A stretch of DNA of 64,000 nt from Chelonoidis abingdonii (Eukaryota; Chordata; Testudines; Testudinidae), in contig NC_133769.1 of assembly GCF_003597395.2 (NCBI RefSeq), forward strand, positions 179,980,305 to 180,044,304. The letters are read 5' to 3'. How positions within the stretch are numbered: position 1 is the stretch's first letter; each line of letters starts with the position of its first letter. A program made the translations under genes and the position numbers. Shown piece after piece: positions 22,848-34,800 of this stretch. The notes beneath the pieces were generated by a model. That model saw nothing but the letters and a program-made list of their open reading frames with translations, was not told where the DNA came from and searched no databases.

Positions 22848-25800
22848 GTAAGTGTGGAAGATCATTACATGCATGTAATACTGTGAGTTCCAGAGGACTG
22901 ATAAATAGTTTCCTCTTTCAACAATTTTACTCTAAAATTGACAATGGGGAAACTACTGAATAAAGCAAGCCCCAGTACAAACAAAGAAGAGGCCCTACTA
23001 TAAAAGAAAAATGAACTTCACAGACAGATTTGGCCAGAAGTAATATTATTACTGAATGTGAAAGCAGGAGTGGCATGAATTAGGATTACAGTACAATCTT
23101 TCACTGCCACAGTGGGGGAGAGAGCTCAGTGGTTTGAGCATTGGCCTGCTAAACCCAGGGCTGTGAGTTCAATCCTTGAGGGGGCCACTTAGGGATCTGG
23201 GGCAAAATCAGTACTTGGTCTTGCTAGTTAAGGCAAGGGGCTGGACTTGATGACCTTTCAAGGTCCCTTCCTGTTCTATCTCCATTAATTTAATAAGGTG
23301 CTGCTGGATAGGACTGCAGAACTGATAACATGAAGGCCCCATCTAGAGTACAATTTAATACAAATTACCAGGGTTGAAAATTGCAGTATAGACAGGACTT
23401 TTCTGTTTCCCCGTAATTGCACTAATGCTGTGGGCAACCTGGGGTTTTTAAGATTGCTACAAGTATATGATTAGGTTCCATCTATATTACAGGGTTTTTT
23501 TTTTAGCTGTGTTATAATCAAGTCCTTGGAGGAATTTCCTTCCTTTCTTGAGTGATTCCCTCACCCTACCACTTTCTCAAAGCCCTCTATCAAGGTGAAC
23601 AAAATTCCTTGGCAGTAGAGGCTTTCATTCTGTCTTTAGCTCACCACCATGAATCAATACAAAGCACCATATGGCACTGTCTCCATGGCACACCCAATTT
23701 CTGATAACAAGGCAAGCAGGAGACCGGGCATGGAAAATAAAACATATTTTTTATGTGGCTGCACAGAGCACTAGCATAGAGTTGCCAGCTCATTGGAGAA
23801 ATTCTTGAGCAGCAAGTAAGTGAGAGGAGTCAGGCTCCAACTTCATAGTGTCTTTAAATGGTGACTGAGGCCTAGGATCTGCAGTAGCAAGGTGTGTCCA
23901 TAAAAGGTGGGACCAGGGAGGTCAGTCCTGGAAACTCATGTCACTCTGGCACATCTTAAGTTCTCAGCTAATTTTTAAACCATTTACCATAAATATACAG
24001 AGAAGTGTCCAGGATCTGCTGCAGGAAGAGGTTTCAATACAGCATGGGAGCAGAGATGTTTGATCCTAATGAAATTAAAACTCCATAAACTATAATGGCA
24101 GCTTGAGTGATGTTTTCAATTCCGCTTTTCTTCCCATGTAGCTGACAGTACAGTGTCTGCAGTGGTAGGCACCAGGGCTGTGCTGAGATGCCCTAACACC
24201 TCAATGTCATCTCTCATTTTGGTAATATGGAAAATAAGACCAAAGAGTGGAAGTCACTGCTCGTTGGCATATAGAGCTGATGCCAGTAAGACAGACAGAA
24301 CAAACTGCAATGAGAGGATGACTTGGGAATCTAATCCTGATCATGACCCTGCCCTTCAGATTCACCCTGTGCGACTTGCTGATGAGGGTAATTACACCTG
24401 TGAAATTGCAACTGGTGATGGGACTTTTTGCCTAGCCTCTGCTCTCATTGTGTTAGGTAAGAAACACCTTGTGTGTCTTGATTTTTATGATTAAAATGAA
24501 GAAGGGCCCTGTGGAGCTCAAAAGCTCTTCTTTCACCAACAGAAGTTGGCCCAATAAAAGATATTACCTCACCCACCTTATCATAATTCAAGTCACTTGA
24601 CTTTTCTTTCTTGGTACTTGCCTCTCAGATAATGGCTAAGCTATTGTCTGTTCCCTGCCTCTTCTTAATCTGTGTTTGTCTCTGTCTACTCAAGCGCAGA
24701 ATATGTATTGCTGATGTCTAGACTGAATAGTTCCATGTGATTCCTTCTTGTCCTGCCCACTTCCCTTTCATATTGTCAAATTCTGAATTCTTCATATGCA
24801 TTTATAAAAATTCCAGCTGTGATTTTTCCACGCTGTGTTCTCATCAGTCTTTGTTTTGCTAACAGATAGTCATACCCCTTGCTGTAATCACTGATTCTAA
24901 AGCCAGAAAGAACCACTGTGATCATCTAGTCTGATTTCCTGTAAAACACAGGCTATAGAACTCCCCTGAAATAATTCCTGTTTGAGCTAGAGCATATTTT
25001 TGGAAAAACATCCACTCTTGATTTAAAAATTGCCAGTGATGGAGAATGCTATGCCTTTCCTTTAGCTGCCTCCCCATTGCCGCCGTCATCATCATCATCA
25101 TCTGTTTTTGCTGTAATCTTCATGCACAAAGCAAAGGAGATTAAGACTTTCAAAAGCGACTAGTGATTTTCAGGTGTCCGATTTACGCCTTTTTAAGGTG
25201 TCTTGACTTTTTCAGAGGGTGGGTGTTCAGCGCATTCTGAAAATCCAGCCCCTTTAAAGTGTCTCAGTTGGGGCACCCAAAAATCACTAGTCACTTTTGA
25301 AAGCTTTGGTAGGGGAATTTTTTCCTACTGCAATTAAAAAACAAAACAAAACAAAAAACCAACTCAGCTGTTTCCCTCCTCTCCTGCAGTCCCTCCTGTG
25401 GTGACTCTCACTCATGACAGCAATGGGATCATTGTGTGCCAGGCATCTGCAGGGAAACCAGTTGCAGAAATCTCATGGGCCCAAGGGAACGGTCACAGCA
25501 CTGAGAACAAAACTCATCACATCAATGGAACAGTGACCATACTCAGCAGTATGCCTATGATCAAAAGCACCAATGCTCACCTGACCTGCTTAGTTACCCA
25601 TCCAGCCATGAACCAGACCCAGACTATAGAACTATCATCAAGTGAGTACCACTTCTCTAACTGGTTTCTGTTATCTGGTAATGCCATGTACATCTGTACT
25701 TTATCAGTTCAGACAAGTGCCAGTGCAAATGGTGAGGGCCAAGGAACTTTGCTGAGTTACTTTGATGTGCTACACTGAATGTTTATAGGGGTAAAGCTCT

Positions 25801-28800
25801 AAAGAAATGCTGTATAACAATAGATAAATGGCACATTATCTATTCTCAACTTTCGATCGAATGTCTAGAGCATTCTGCAATTAAGCTGTTGTAAAGGCCC
25901 CTGCAGTGCTCTTTCTCCTCCTTCACCGATGTAGTGAGAGTTTGCCCTCCTCTTTCAATCACTGGGGACAGCCACAATGTCTTAAGTAGCCACAAATTTG
26001 TTACAATGGTTTTAGCAGTGGGATTTGAACCCCAGGTGCTGAATTATATCTAGCTATATAGAAAGATCAGCTTAGCACAGCCCTTATTTCTGGCTCAGCC
26101 AGGAGACATTTCCTTTGGGCTCGTCTGATACAGCTGCTATGTATTGTCTCAAGGGTTCTTGTCCAATGCTTGAATGTGGACATGTGTAGGGTGCAATCCC
26201 ACAGCAAGGTCAGCCTCCAGAAAGAAGTCACCTCTAGCTGCTTAGAGTCCAATCCTGGTCTCTGCCAATGAGCTGGGCAGGTCTCCACATTACAAACTCC
26301 CAACACAGTGGACACCAGAAGACCCTTTGTCACAAATCTGTCCTTGGCAGAGCACCCCCTTCAGGAGTTACATGAGGAGTGCAATTGTGCAGGTCGAATT
26401 GCCCTCCCTCCCAGCAGACACTGTGGGATGTATCAGTCTAACAGGGGCCAGCCCTCAGCCCTCCAGCTGAGGCCTTTTGGCTGTTTCAGGGTTCCAGGTG
26501 AAGCAACAGGACAGTTCACTGTCAGCAAACAAGATTAAATAAAAGGAAAAGGAAGAACACATGCAGGCAGCTTTAGTCAGGATATTGGCTCCTCTTACTT
26601 CAGAGGGCATTGGAAGTATCCCAGTCCAAACCAGAGTTCACTGCTCTCTAGTACAAGTCTGTCTCCTTCCCCTTGTTAGCCCAGAGAATCCATGTCCACC
26701 TTCTGCAAGGGCAGGACTCTGCAGGTTGTCAGACCTCTCTCAACAGCCTGTTTCCTTTCCCAGGGTTGCCCCCACCTGAGTGAAGGTCCCTCCTTTTAAC
26801 TCCTTCCAGGATTTGCATGTGTGGAGGGGCAGGGTCACTGCAGCCATAAGCAGCTTCTTAATTTCATACTTGCTGGCACTGGGTTTATATACCCAGTCAT
26901 AGTTCTTTGTTAGAAATCACAGTAGAGAGACCAAGAACTAAACAGGGCATGAAGACTGAGCTATACTCTCCCACCCAAAAGGACAGTCACTTGTCATCAG
27001 GGATGAAGCACAATGACAGGGTAGTGAGAGGAAGCTTGATCTGGTGTCTCCAGCACTGAATTTACTTGACTAAAGAGAGACACGGTACACTTGACATTCC
27101 ACCCACAAGAATGGATCAGGCTAACCCACCTCTAGGGTGATTCCTGAACACCAGGAGAACCACTGTGATTCTGGGGCTTTGTCAGGATTTAACTCTTCCA
27201 AAGACATCATGTTAGATGTCCATCTAGTTTTCAGAGAAGCCTGATGTAAGATATTGTAATAAACTGACCAGAGGGGAGTGAGTGTGTGTATGATCTCTCT
27301 GTCTCATATACCCTAGGAGCAGAGGGAGAACTCCCCTCTCCTGGCTTGGGCAAAATCCACTAGTTACATAATCTGTGGATTTCTCCATCAAGTGTTATAA
27401 CTTTCATTGTATCTGTATCTTGGCAGAACTTTCTGCGGACATGACACTTTTACCCATACTCTGTTATGTCCTGATATGCACCTCTTCATGCGTTGCAGTT
27501 ATTGCTCTGATTTTATACCGGACTTTAAAATGCAGAGGTAAGCCATTTGGAACTTTGGTCACTTACTGCTTCACAAGGGGTGGAAATGCCCTGGTATCAC
27601 ATTCCTTACTCTGCATGTTTACAAGGAAATGTACCTTATCGCTGACCTGTTTGGCCAGGTTGGGGTTGAGGGAAAAGCTCAGGGCTTCAGTTACTGACCA
27701 TATCCAAGACCGATGGAAGTGTGCTGAAGAAATAGTGGTAATTTTTCTATAGAACTTTTAAATTAACCCAAGAATTTCACAGCAGAGGTATAATTCTCTG
27801 TTAAATTGTATATGTGGCTGAAAATTTTTATAGAACAGATGTTTTATTACAAGATGAGGGTTTTAGAGTAATTGAATAGAACCTCCATTGGTTTCATCTG
27901 CATTCAATCCTATGGGCTTTGTATTAAGGGCTGTGTCCCTGTTTAGATATATGAAAATGTTTCATTACCTCATGGCTGACTTACCTGGTAGGGGGAAATA
28001 TCCCTTTATTCTGCCACTGGCCATGCCAGATGATGGAAGTGCCCCAGTGCTCTAACTAACTGGATGGGAGAAGTGCACCTATGCAATCAGTAGTGTTTTT
28101 CTCAACCTCTTGTGAATGTTAGAACTAAGTCTGAGGGTATATCTATACAGCCAAAGCTGTACATGGGCCAGCCTACCTGAGCTAGCTTCAATCCAGCTAG
28201 CACGGGTAACCATAACAGTGAAGACAGTCAGTGCCCCCCAGGCTTCAGAACAGGCTACTGAGCTGAGTATGTATCCAAGGTCTATGCTGGTCTTGTACTG
28301 CCTGCACAGCAGTGAAGCCAATGTAATTGTAACCCACGTTAGCTGGATTGAAGTTAGCTCAGGTAGGCTAGCCCATGCACAGCTTTTGCTGTGTAGATGT
28401 ATCCTGAGACAAGGGGGTTTAGGGTTAAACTATGTCCAGTAGGTATGGTTACTATTTCCCCTGTATGTTTTAGAATGAGGCCAAAAGGCCATTGAATTTC
28501 ACTTTCACATCCTGCCAGGAAGGTGGGTGAATGATCTGCTGTTAGGTTTAGCATCTCTCTCTTCTCTCTACCATTTCCATATTATCTAAACTCCTGTGAT
28601 GATTTCCTCCAGCCCTGGGGGCCAGATGTGAAACTTCTGCTTCTACTTAAGATGGAAGCCTCCACCCAATTAGATACGTAACGTTTCCAAAGAGAAAATA
28701 CTCTTTGGATAACCAAGTTCAATTTCTTATTAAAAATAGTAGAGAGGCAGGTTAAGTGACTCCTAAAGGTCTATTCACTGTGGAATATCCCAGGGCAGAG

Positions 28801-31800
28801 ACCTCAGGTTTGCTTTCTAACTGATACAGTGGTTTATATTTCAAGGGATCTGTTGCTCATACATAAAAACAGTGTCACAATCAGGATTTGTTACAGCCCA
28901 TAATGGAGGGCTTTAATATTTCAGGTGTTTCCAGCAGAGAATCCTGTGGCACCTTATAGACTAACAGACGTTTTGGAGCGTGAGCTTTCGTGGGTGAATA
29001 CCCACTTCGTCAGACGCAGTAGTGGAAATTTCCAGGGGTAGTTTATATATGCTAGCACAACGTAGAAAAACGAGCTTAGTCAATCAGGGAGGATGGGGCC
29101 CTGTTCTAGCAGTAGAGGTGTGAAAACCAAAGGGAGAGAAACTGGTTCTGTATTGGCAAGCCATTCACAGTCTTGTAGTAGCTGATGGTGTCAAAACTTG
29201 CAGATGAACTGAAGCTCAGCAGTTTCTCTTTGAAGTCTGGTCTGAAGTTTTTTTGCTGCAGGATGCCACCTTAAGGTCTGCTATAGTGTGGCCAGGGAGG
29301 TGAATGCTCTCTACAGGTTTTTGTATATTGCCATTCCTGATATCTGATTTGTGTCCATTTATCCTTTTCCGTAGTGACTGTCCAGTTTGGCCGATGTACA
29401 TAGCAGAGGGGCATTGCTGGCATATGTGGCGTATATTACATTGGTGGACGTGCAGGTGAATGAACCAGTGATGTATGGCTGATCTGGTTAGGTCCTGTGA
29501 TGGTGTTGCTGGTGTAGATATGTGGGCAGAGTTGGCATCGAGGTTTGTTGCATGGATTGGTTCCTGAGCTAGAAGTTACTATGGTACAATGTGCAGTTGC
29601 TGGTGAGAATATGTTTCAGGTTGGCAGGTTGTCTGTGGGCAAGATTGGCGTGCCACCAAGACCTGTGAAAGTTTGGAATCATTGTCCAGGATGGTTGTAG
29701 ATCCCTGATGATGCGTTGGAGGGTTTTAGCTGGGGCTGTATTGTGATGGCCAGTGGAGTCCTGTTGGTTTCTTTCTTGGGTTTGTTTTGCAGTAGGAGGC
29801 TTCTGGGTACACGTCTGGCTCTGTTGATCTGTTTCCTAATTTCTCGTGCGGGTATTGTAGTTTTGAGAATGCTTTGGTAGATTTTGTAGGTGTTGTCTCT
29901 GTCTGTGGGTTAGAGCAGATGCGAGTGTACCTCAGTGCCTGGCGTGTAGACAATGGATCGTGTGATGTGCCCGGGATGGAAGCTGGAGGCATGAAGGTAG
30001 GATAGCGGTCGGTAGGTTTTCGATATAGGGTGGTGTTAAGTGGACCATCACTTATTGCACCGTGGTGTCTAGAAGGTGGACCTCCTGTGTAGATTGGCCA
30101 GGCGGTTGAGGGTGGGGTGGATAGTTGTTGAAATCGTGGGTGGAATTTTTNNNNNNNNNNNNNNNNNNNNNNNNNNNNNNNNNNNNNNNNNNNNNNNNNN
30201 NNNNNNNNNNNNNNNNNNNNNNNNNNNNNNNNNNNNNNNNNNNNNNNNNNNNNNNNNNNNNNNNNNNNNNNNNNNNNNNNNNNNNNNNNNNNNNNNNNNN
30301 NNNNNNNNNNNNNNNNNNNNNNNNNNNNNNNNNNNNNNNNNNNNNNNNNNNNNNNNNNNNNNNNNNNNNNNNNNNNNNNNNNNNNNNNNNNNNNNNNNNN
30401 NNNNNNNNNNNNNNNNNNNNNNNNNNNNNNNNNNNNNNNNNNNNNNNNNNNNNNNNNNNNNNNNNNNNNNNNNNNNNNNNNNNNNNNNNNNNNNNNNNNN
30501 NNNNNNNNNNNNNNNNNNNNNNNNNNNNNNNNNNNNNNNNNNNNNNNNNNNNNNNNNNNNNNNNNNNNNNNNNNNNNNNNNNNNNNNNNNNNNNNNNNNN
30601 NNNNNNNNNNNNNNNNNNNNNNNNNNNNNNNNNNNNNNNNNNNNNNNNNNNNNNNNNNNNNNNNNNNNNNNNNNNNNNNNNNNNNNNNNNNNNNNNNNNN
30701 NNNNNNNNNNNNNNNNNNNNNNNNNNNNNNNNNNNNNNNNNNNNNNNNNNNNNNNNNNNNNNNNNNNNNNNNNNNNNNNNNNNNNNNNNNNNNNNNNNNN
30801 NNNNNNNNNNNNNNNNNNNNNNNNNNNNNNNNNNNNNNNNNNNNNNNNNNNNNNNNNNNNNNNNNNNNNNNNNNNNNNNNNNNNNNNNNNNNNNNNNNNN
30901 NNNNNNNNNNNNNNNNNNNNNNNNNNNNNNNNNNNNNNNNNNNNNNNNNNNNNNNNNNNNNNNNNNNNNNNNNNNNNNNNNNNNNNNNNNNNNNNNNNNN
31001 NNNNNNNNNNNNNNNNNNNNNNNNNNNNNNNNNNAGCACAAAAGAAGAACTCCACAGTGACTCCTCCTGAGGGTTTGAAATGACAGTCTGGACCTATACA
31101 TTGAATGCTTCCGCCGACATGCACAGGCAGAAATCGTGGGAAAACAAACACCGCTTGCCTCATAACCTTAGTCGTGGCAGGAACGCAATTGCCCATCACA
31201 GCCTCAGAAACACCCTGACGTTATTCATTAAAGAGGCTGATAAAGGAGGTGCTGTTACAATCATCGAACAGGTCTGACTACCAAAAGGGGCGCCAGCAAC
31301 CTCCCAGGACCAAAATTCTCCAGCCACTTCCCTAGATCCCACTGAGGAAACAACTAAGGGAACTGCACCATCTACTCAGGACACTCCCTACACTAACACC
31401 AGAACAAATCAGCATTACCATTAGAGCCCCGACCAGGGTTATTCTTATCTACTATACAAGATCCCAAACCGGAAATCCTGGACGCACCATCATCTCGCGA
31501 TTGGTACTATCTGCAAACTGAGGACTGTCTGGATATGTGGACTCTCTACTCAGACCTATTGCACCAACCTCCCAGCTATCTCCGTTGACACCACTGATTT
31601 CCTGAGGAAACTACAATGCATTGGTCACCCTCCCAGAAAACACCATCCTAGCCACCATGGATGTAGAGGCTCTCTACACAAACATCCCACATACAGATGA
31701 AGACAAGCTGTCAGGAACAGTATCCCTGATGATGCACAGCACAACTGGCTGCTGAGCTCTGTGCCTTTATACTCAACACAACTATTTCAAGTTTGATGAC

Positions 31801-34800
31801 AATATACATCTCCAGATCAGTGGCGCTGCTATGGGCACCCGCATGGCCCCACAATACACCAAATATTTTTATGGCTGACCTGGAACAACGCTCCTCAGCT
31901 CTCATCCACTCACGCCCCTTCTCTACCTGCGCTACATTGATGACATCTTCATCATCTGGACCCATGGGAAGGAGACTCTAGACTAACCTCGTTATCTCTA
32001 GCTTGCTTGCTAGCATATATATACCTACCCCTGGAAATTTCCACTACCTGCGTCTGACGAAGTGGGTATTCACCCACGAAAGCTCACGCTCCAAAACGTC
32101 TGTTAGTCTATAAGGTGCCACAGGATTCTCTGCTGCTTTTACAGATCCAGACTAACATGGCTACCCCTCTGATACAGGTGTTTCCAATCACTGCAGTTTT
32201 AAGACTTAAAATTCTCAACAGTGACCTTTAATCCAGTTTTAACTCCTTTATTAGGGCCTGACCCAATGGCCATGTCAGCCAAAGGGCAAACCTCCCATAG
32301 TCTTCAACACGCATCAGGTCCATATTGAATAAACTTGTACTGAAGATGGAATCTAACCTGAGATTATGCTTGGTATTGACTGGAATGAAGTCAAATAGTT
32401 TCAGGGGTATGCTTGGAATAGAAGACAAAGTAGGAGGGGTGAATCAACACTTGGGGGGCTAGTTGGAATGGGACGTAGCTGTAGCAGCAGCTGGAACACA
32501 AGGGATGGCTTGAGTACAGTAAAAAACAGAAGGACCATGCGTGCAGGAGTACCCCAGTGGGAAGGCTGGGTGAAATGGGAAGTAAGTGGAGTAATAGAGG
32601 AGAGGCAGGGGGACCTAATTTACTGTCCTCTTCCAGAATTACTGCTTGTCTGGTTTCTCTTCCCTACTGAATGTGATTCAAATGATTCCCTCCCCTCCAC
32701 CCAGATGTATTACATTGTAGATGTATTTGCTGAGGCAGGGCCAGAGGAATGGTGGGGGCAGGTGACAGGCAGCCTAAAGAGAGATGGGGCTGGCAGGTAC
32801 AGAAAAGGTAGCATACAGTGAGAAAAGGAAGAGGCAGCTGCCGAAAGCAGTTGCCACGAAAGGACTGACATTTGCAATGACATTTGTTTACACCAATTTG
32901 ATGGCTGACCCTCAATGGCATACCACTACGGTGCTTTGCTGATATGCAAGAATGAAGGGACCATTTTAAAACCAGTTTTTTCCCACCCTTGTTAGTCAGT
33001 TCAATTCTATATCTGCAAGCTTCTCAGACAGCAGAGTTTAATGTTCACATATTCTTACTTCTACTGGAGTGTCTGAACATGTTATAGAAATGGAAAGTAA
33101 AACAATCACAAACCTGCTGACAATAAAGGAATTCTAACAGTGACAGTACAACTGTCAACTAAGCCAAGGAGTTCAGCTGTGTTGAGATGAAAGTTTTTCA
33201 ACTAATAGCAGAGGAAATATAGATAACTACTGTGTGTGTGTTGTCCCATCAAACCATTTTGATCCAATGAGATCTTATTTTCAGCCTCCTGGTTATCTGG
33301 ACTGGCAGATGCTGCCACAGTGCCGAAAACAGTAAGTGGAATTTGTTCTTATTTTGGACTGACACATCCAGTTTCATTTTAACTTACTTGGTCTCATACA
33401 GCCCCCATATGTCAATTTCTGTGTTTTTTGTATCATTGTCTATGTGGCTATATATTAATGAAAATGTCTGTGACCTGTGTGTTTGTGTCTTTTTTGTGTG
33501 TGTATGTTTAAAATGCACCAAGTAATTGCATAATTGTAGGCAAGGGATGTAATGCAACGTCTGCCATAAAAATATCATGCATTATTTTTCTAATAAATAA
33601 TTTAGTTTTAAGGTTGAGTGTTTGAATGCACTGACTTCTGTGAGATCAGAATTATGGTTCCCATGGCAACCTTAACTCTGCCCTTGTGTATGTAAGCAGT
33701 ATACTAGGATCTTTGATTCTGCATAGGATTCTGCATGACTAAAGAGGTGATGCACATCCATAGCATTTTGTTTTCATCTATAGGTATAGAAAAGATGCAC
33801 TTGCTTTCCCTTACATTGTATTATTTGTCAAGCTGTATTATGTCATATGGGCCACTGCTGTGTGATTGTGTAATGAAAGGCCCAGTGGTGGTGTACACAT
33901 TCTAGGAGAAAGAGGTAAAGTGTTTGTGGGAGCTAGCGCTCTGAATGCTCTGATTTTAGACAGTTAAAATCTAAATATTGACCATAGCTTTTGAATATAA
34001 TTTCCTTCAGTACAATCAAAATACTAGATACAGGGTGAAAATATCTACCAAAGGTTTGGCCCCATTGAAGTTAGTGAAAAAAACTCCCATGGACTTCAGT
34101 AAGGTCAGGATCTCAGCTTAGGTTTTCACTGTAATTTTGTTGTGGTAGCGATGCCATAGTATCTATAAACCTTGCTGTTTTTAACTCATCATGCTGTCTT
34201 GTTTCAACCATCCTTGTTCAGCAACTCTGTCATCTCATTATCTACACAGCAGCTCCATTAACCTCTACAGATTAATAACATTCAGAATTATTAATGCACT
34301 TGTGCAGGCTGGCAGGGATATATTAAAAACCACAAAGCCTGATGTGGACAGCAAGGAATAGAGGAAGGAAACAAACTGGCTAAACCCTGAGAGGTGCTGT
34401 AACAAGGGTGAGGCGAGTGAGGCACTTGCCTTGAGTGCACAAAGCCGAGGGACGCAGCTTTACCGCCCAAGCGGGGTGGAGGAAAAAAAAAAAGCCACGA
34501 TTGGCAGTGCTTCAGTGACAGCTCTACCACCACCCCTTCTTCAGCAGCGGGTCCCTGAGTCCCTCTCAGAGGGAAGGACCTGCTACCGAATTGCCACCGC
34601 TGCTTCATTCATTCTTCTAATTTTTTTGTGCCCGAGGCAAGGGCCGGTTCTAGGCACTTCAGCAGCAGTTTGGTGACAGGTCCCTGAGTCCCTCTCGGAG
34701 GGCCTCGGACCCGCCGTCGAATTGCTGCTGAAGAATGAATGAAGCGGAGATGGCAATTTGGCAGCAGGTCCTTCCCTCTCAGAGGGACTCAGAGACCTGC

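Larger units (their letters stand above)
28934..32174. mobile_element. Penelope-like element, head-to-head inverted composite
   Basis: The composite lies between perfect 12-bp direct repeats CAGGTGTTTCCA (28922-28933 and 32175-32186). Its outer arms, 28934-29056 and 32009-32133, are inverted copies of the same 3' tail (for example cgtctgacgaagtgggtatt). The left half encodes, on the minus strand, the end of the reverse transcriptase and the GIY-YIG nuclease. The right half encodes, on the + strand, the reverse transcriptase up to its YIDD box, then jumps to the 3' tail. Both halves carry stops. The centre is an assembly gap. Combined GIY-YIG and Penelope-type reverse transcriptase identify the class. 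Confidence 0.88.

Noticed and set aside
29726..31199. Open frames of 300-437 codons across the N gap
   Set aside because: They exist only because N was translated as unknown residues; the flanks are Penelope-like fragments.
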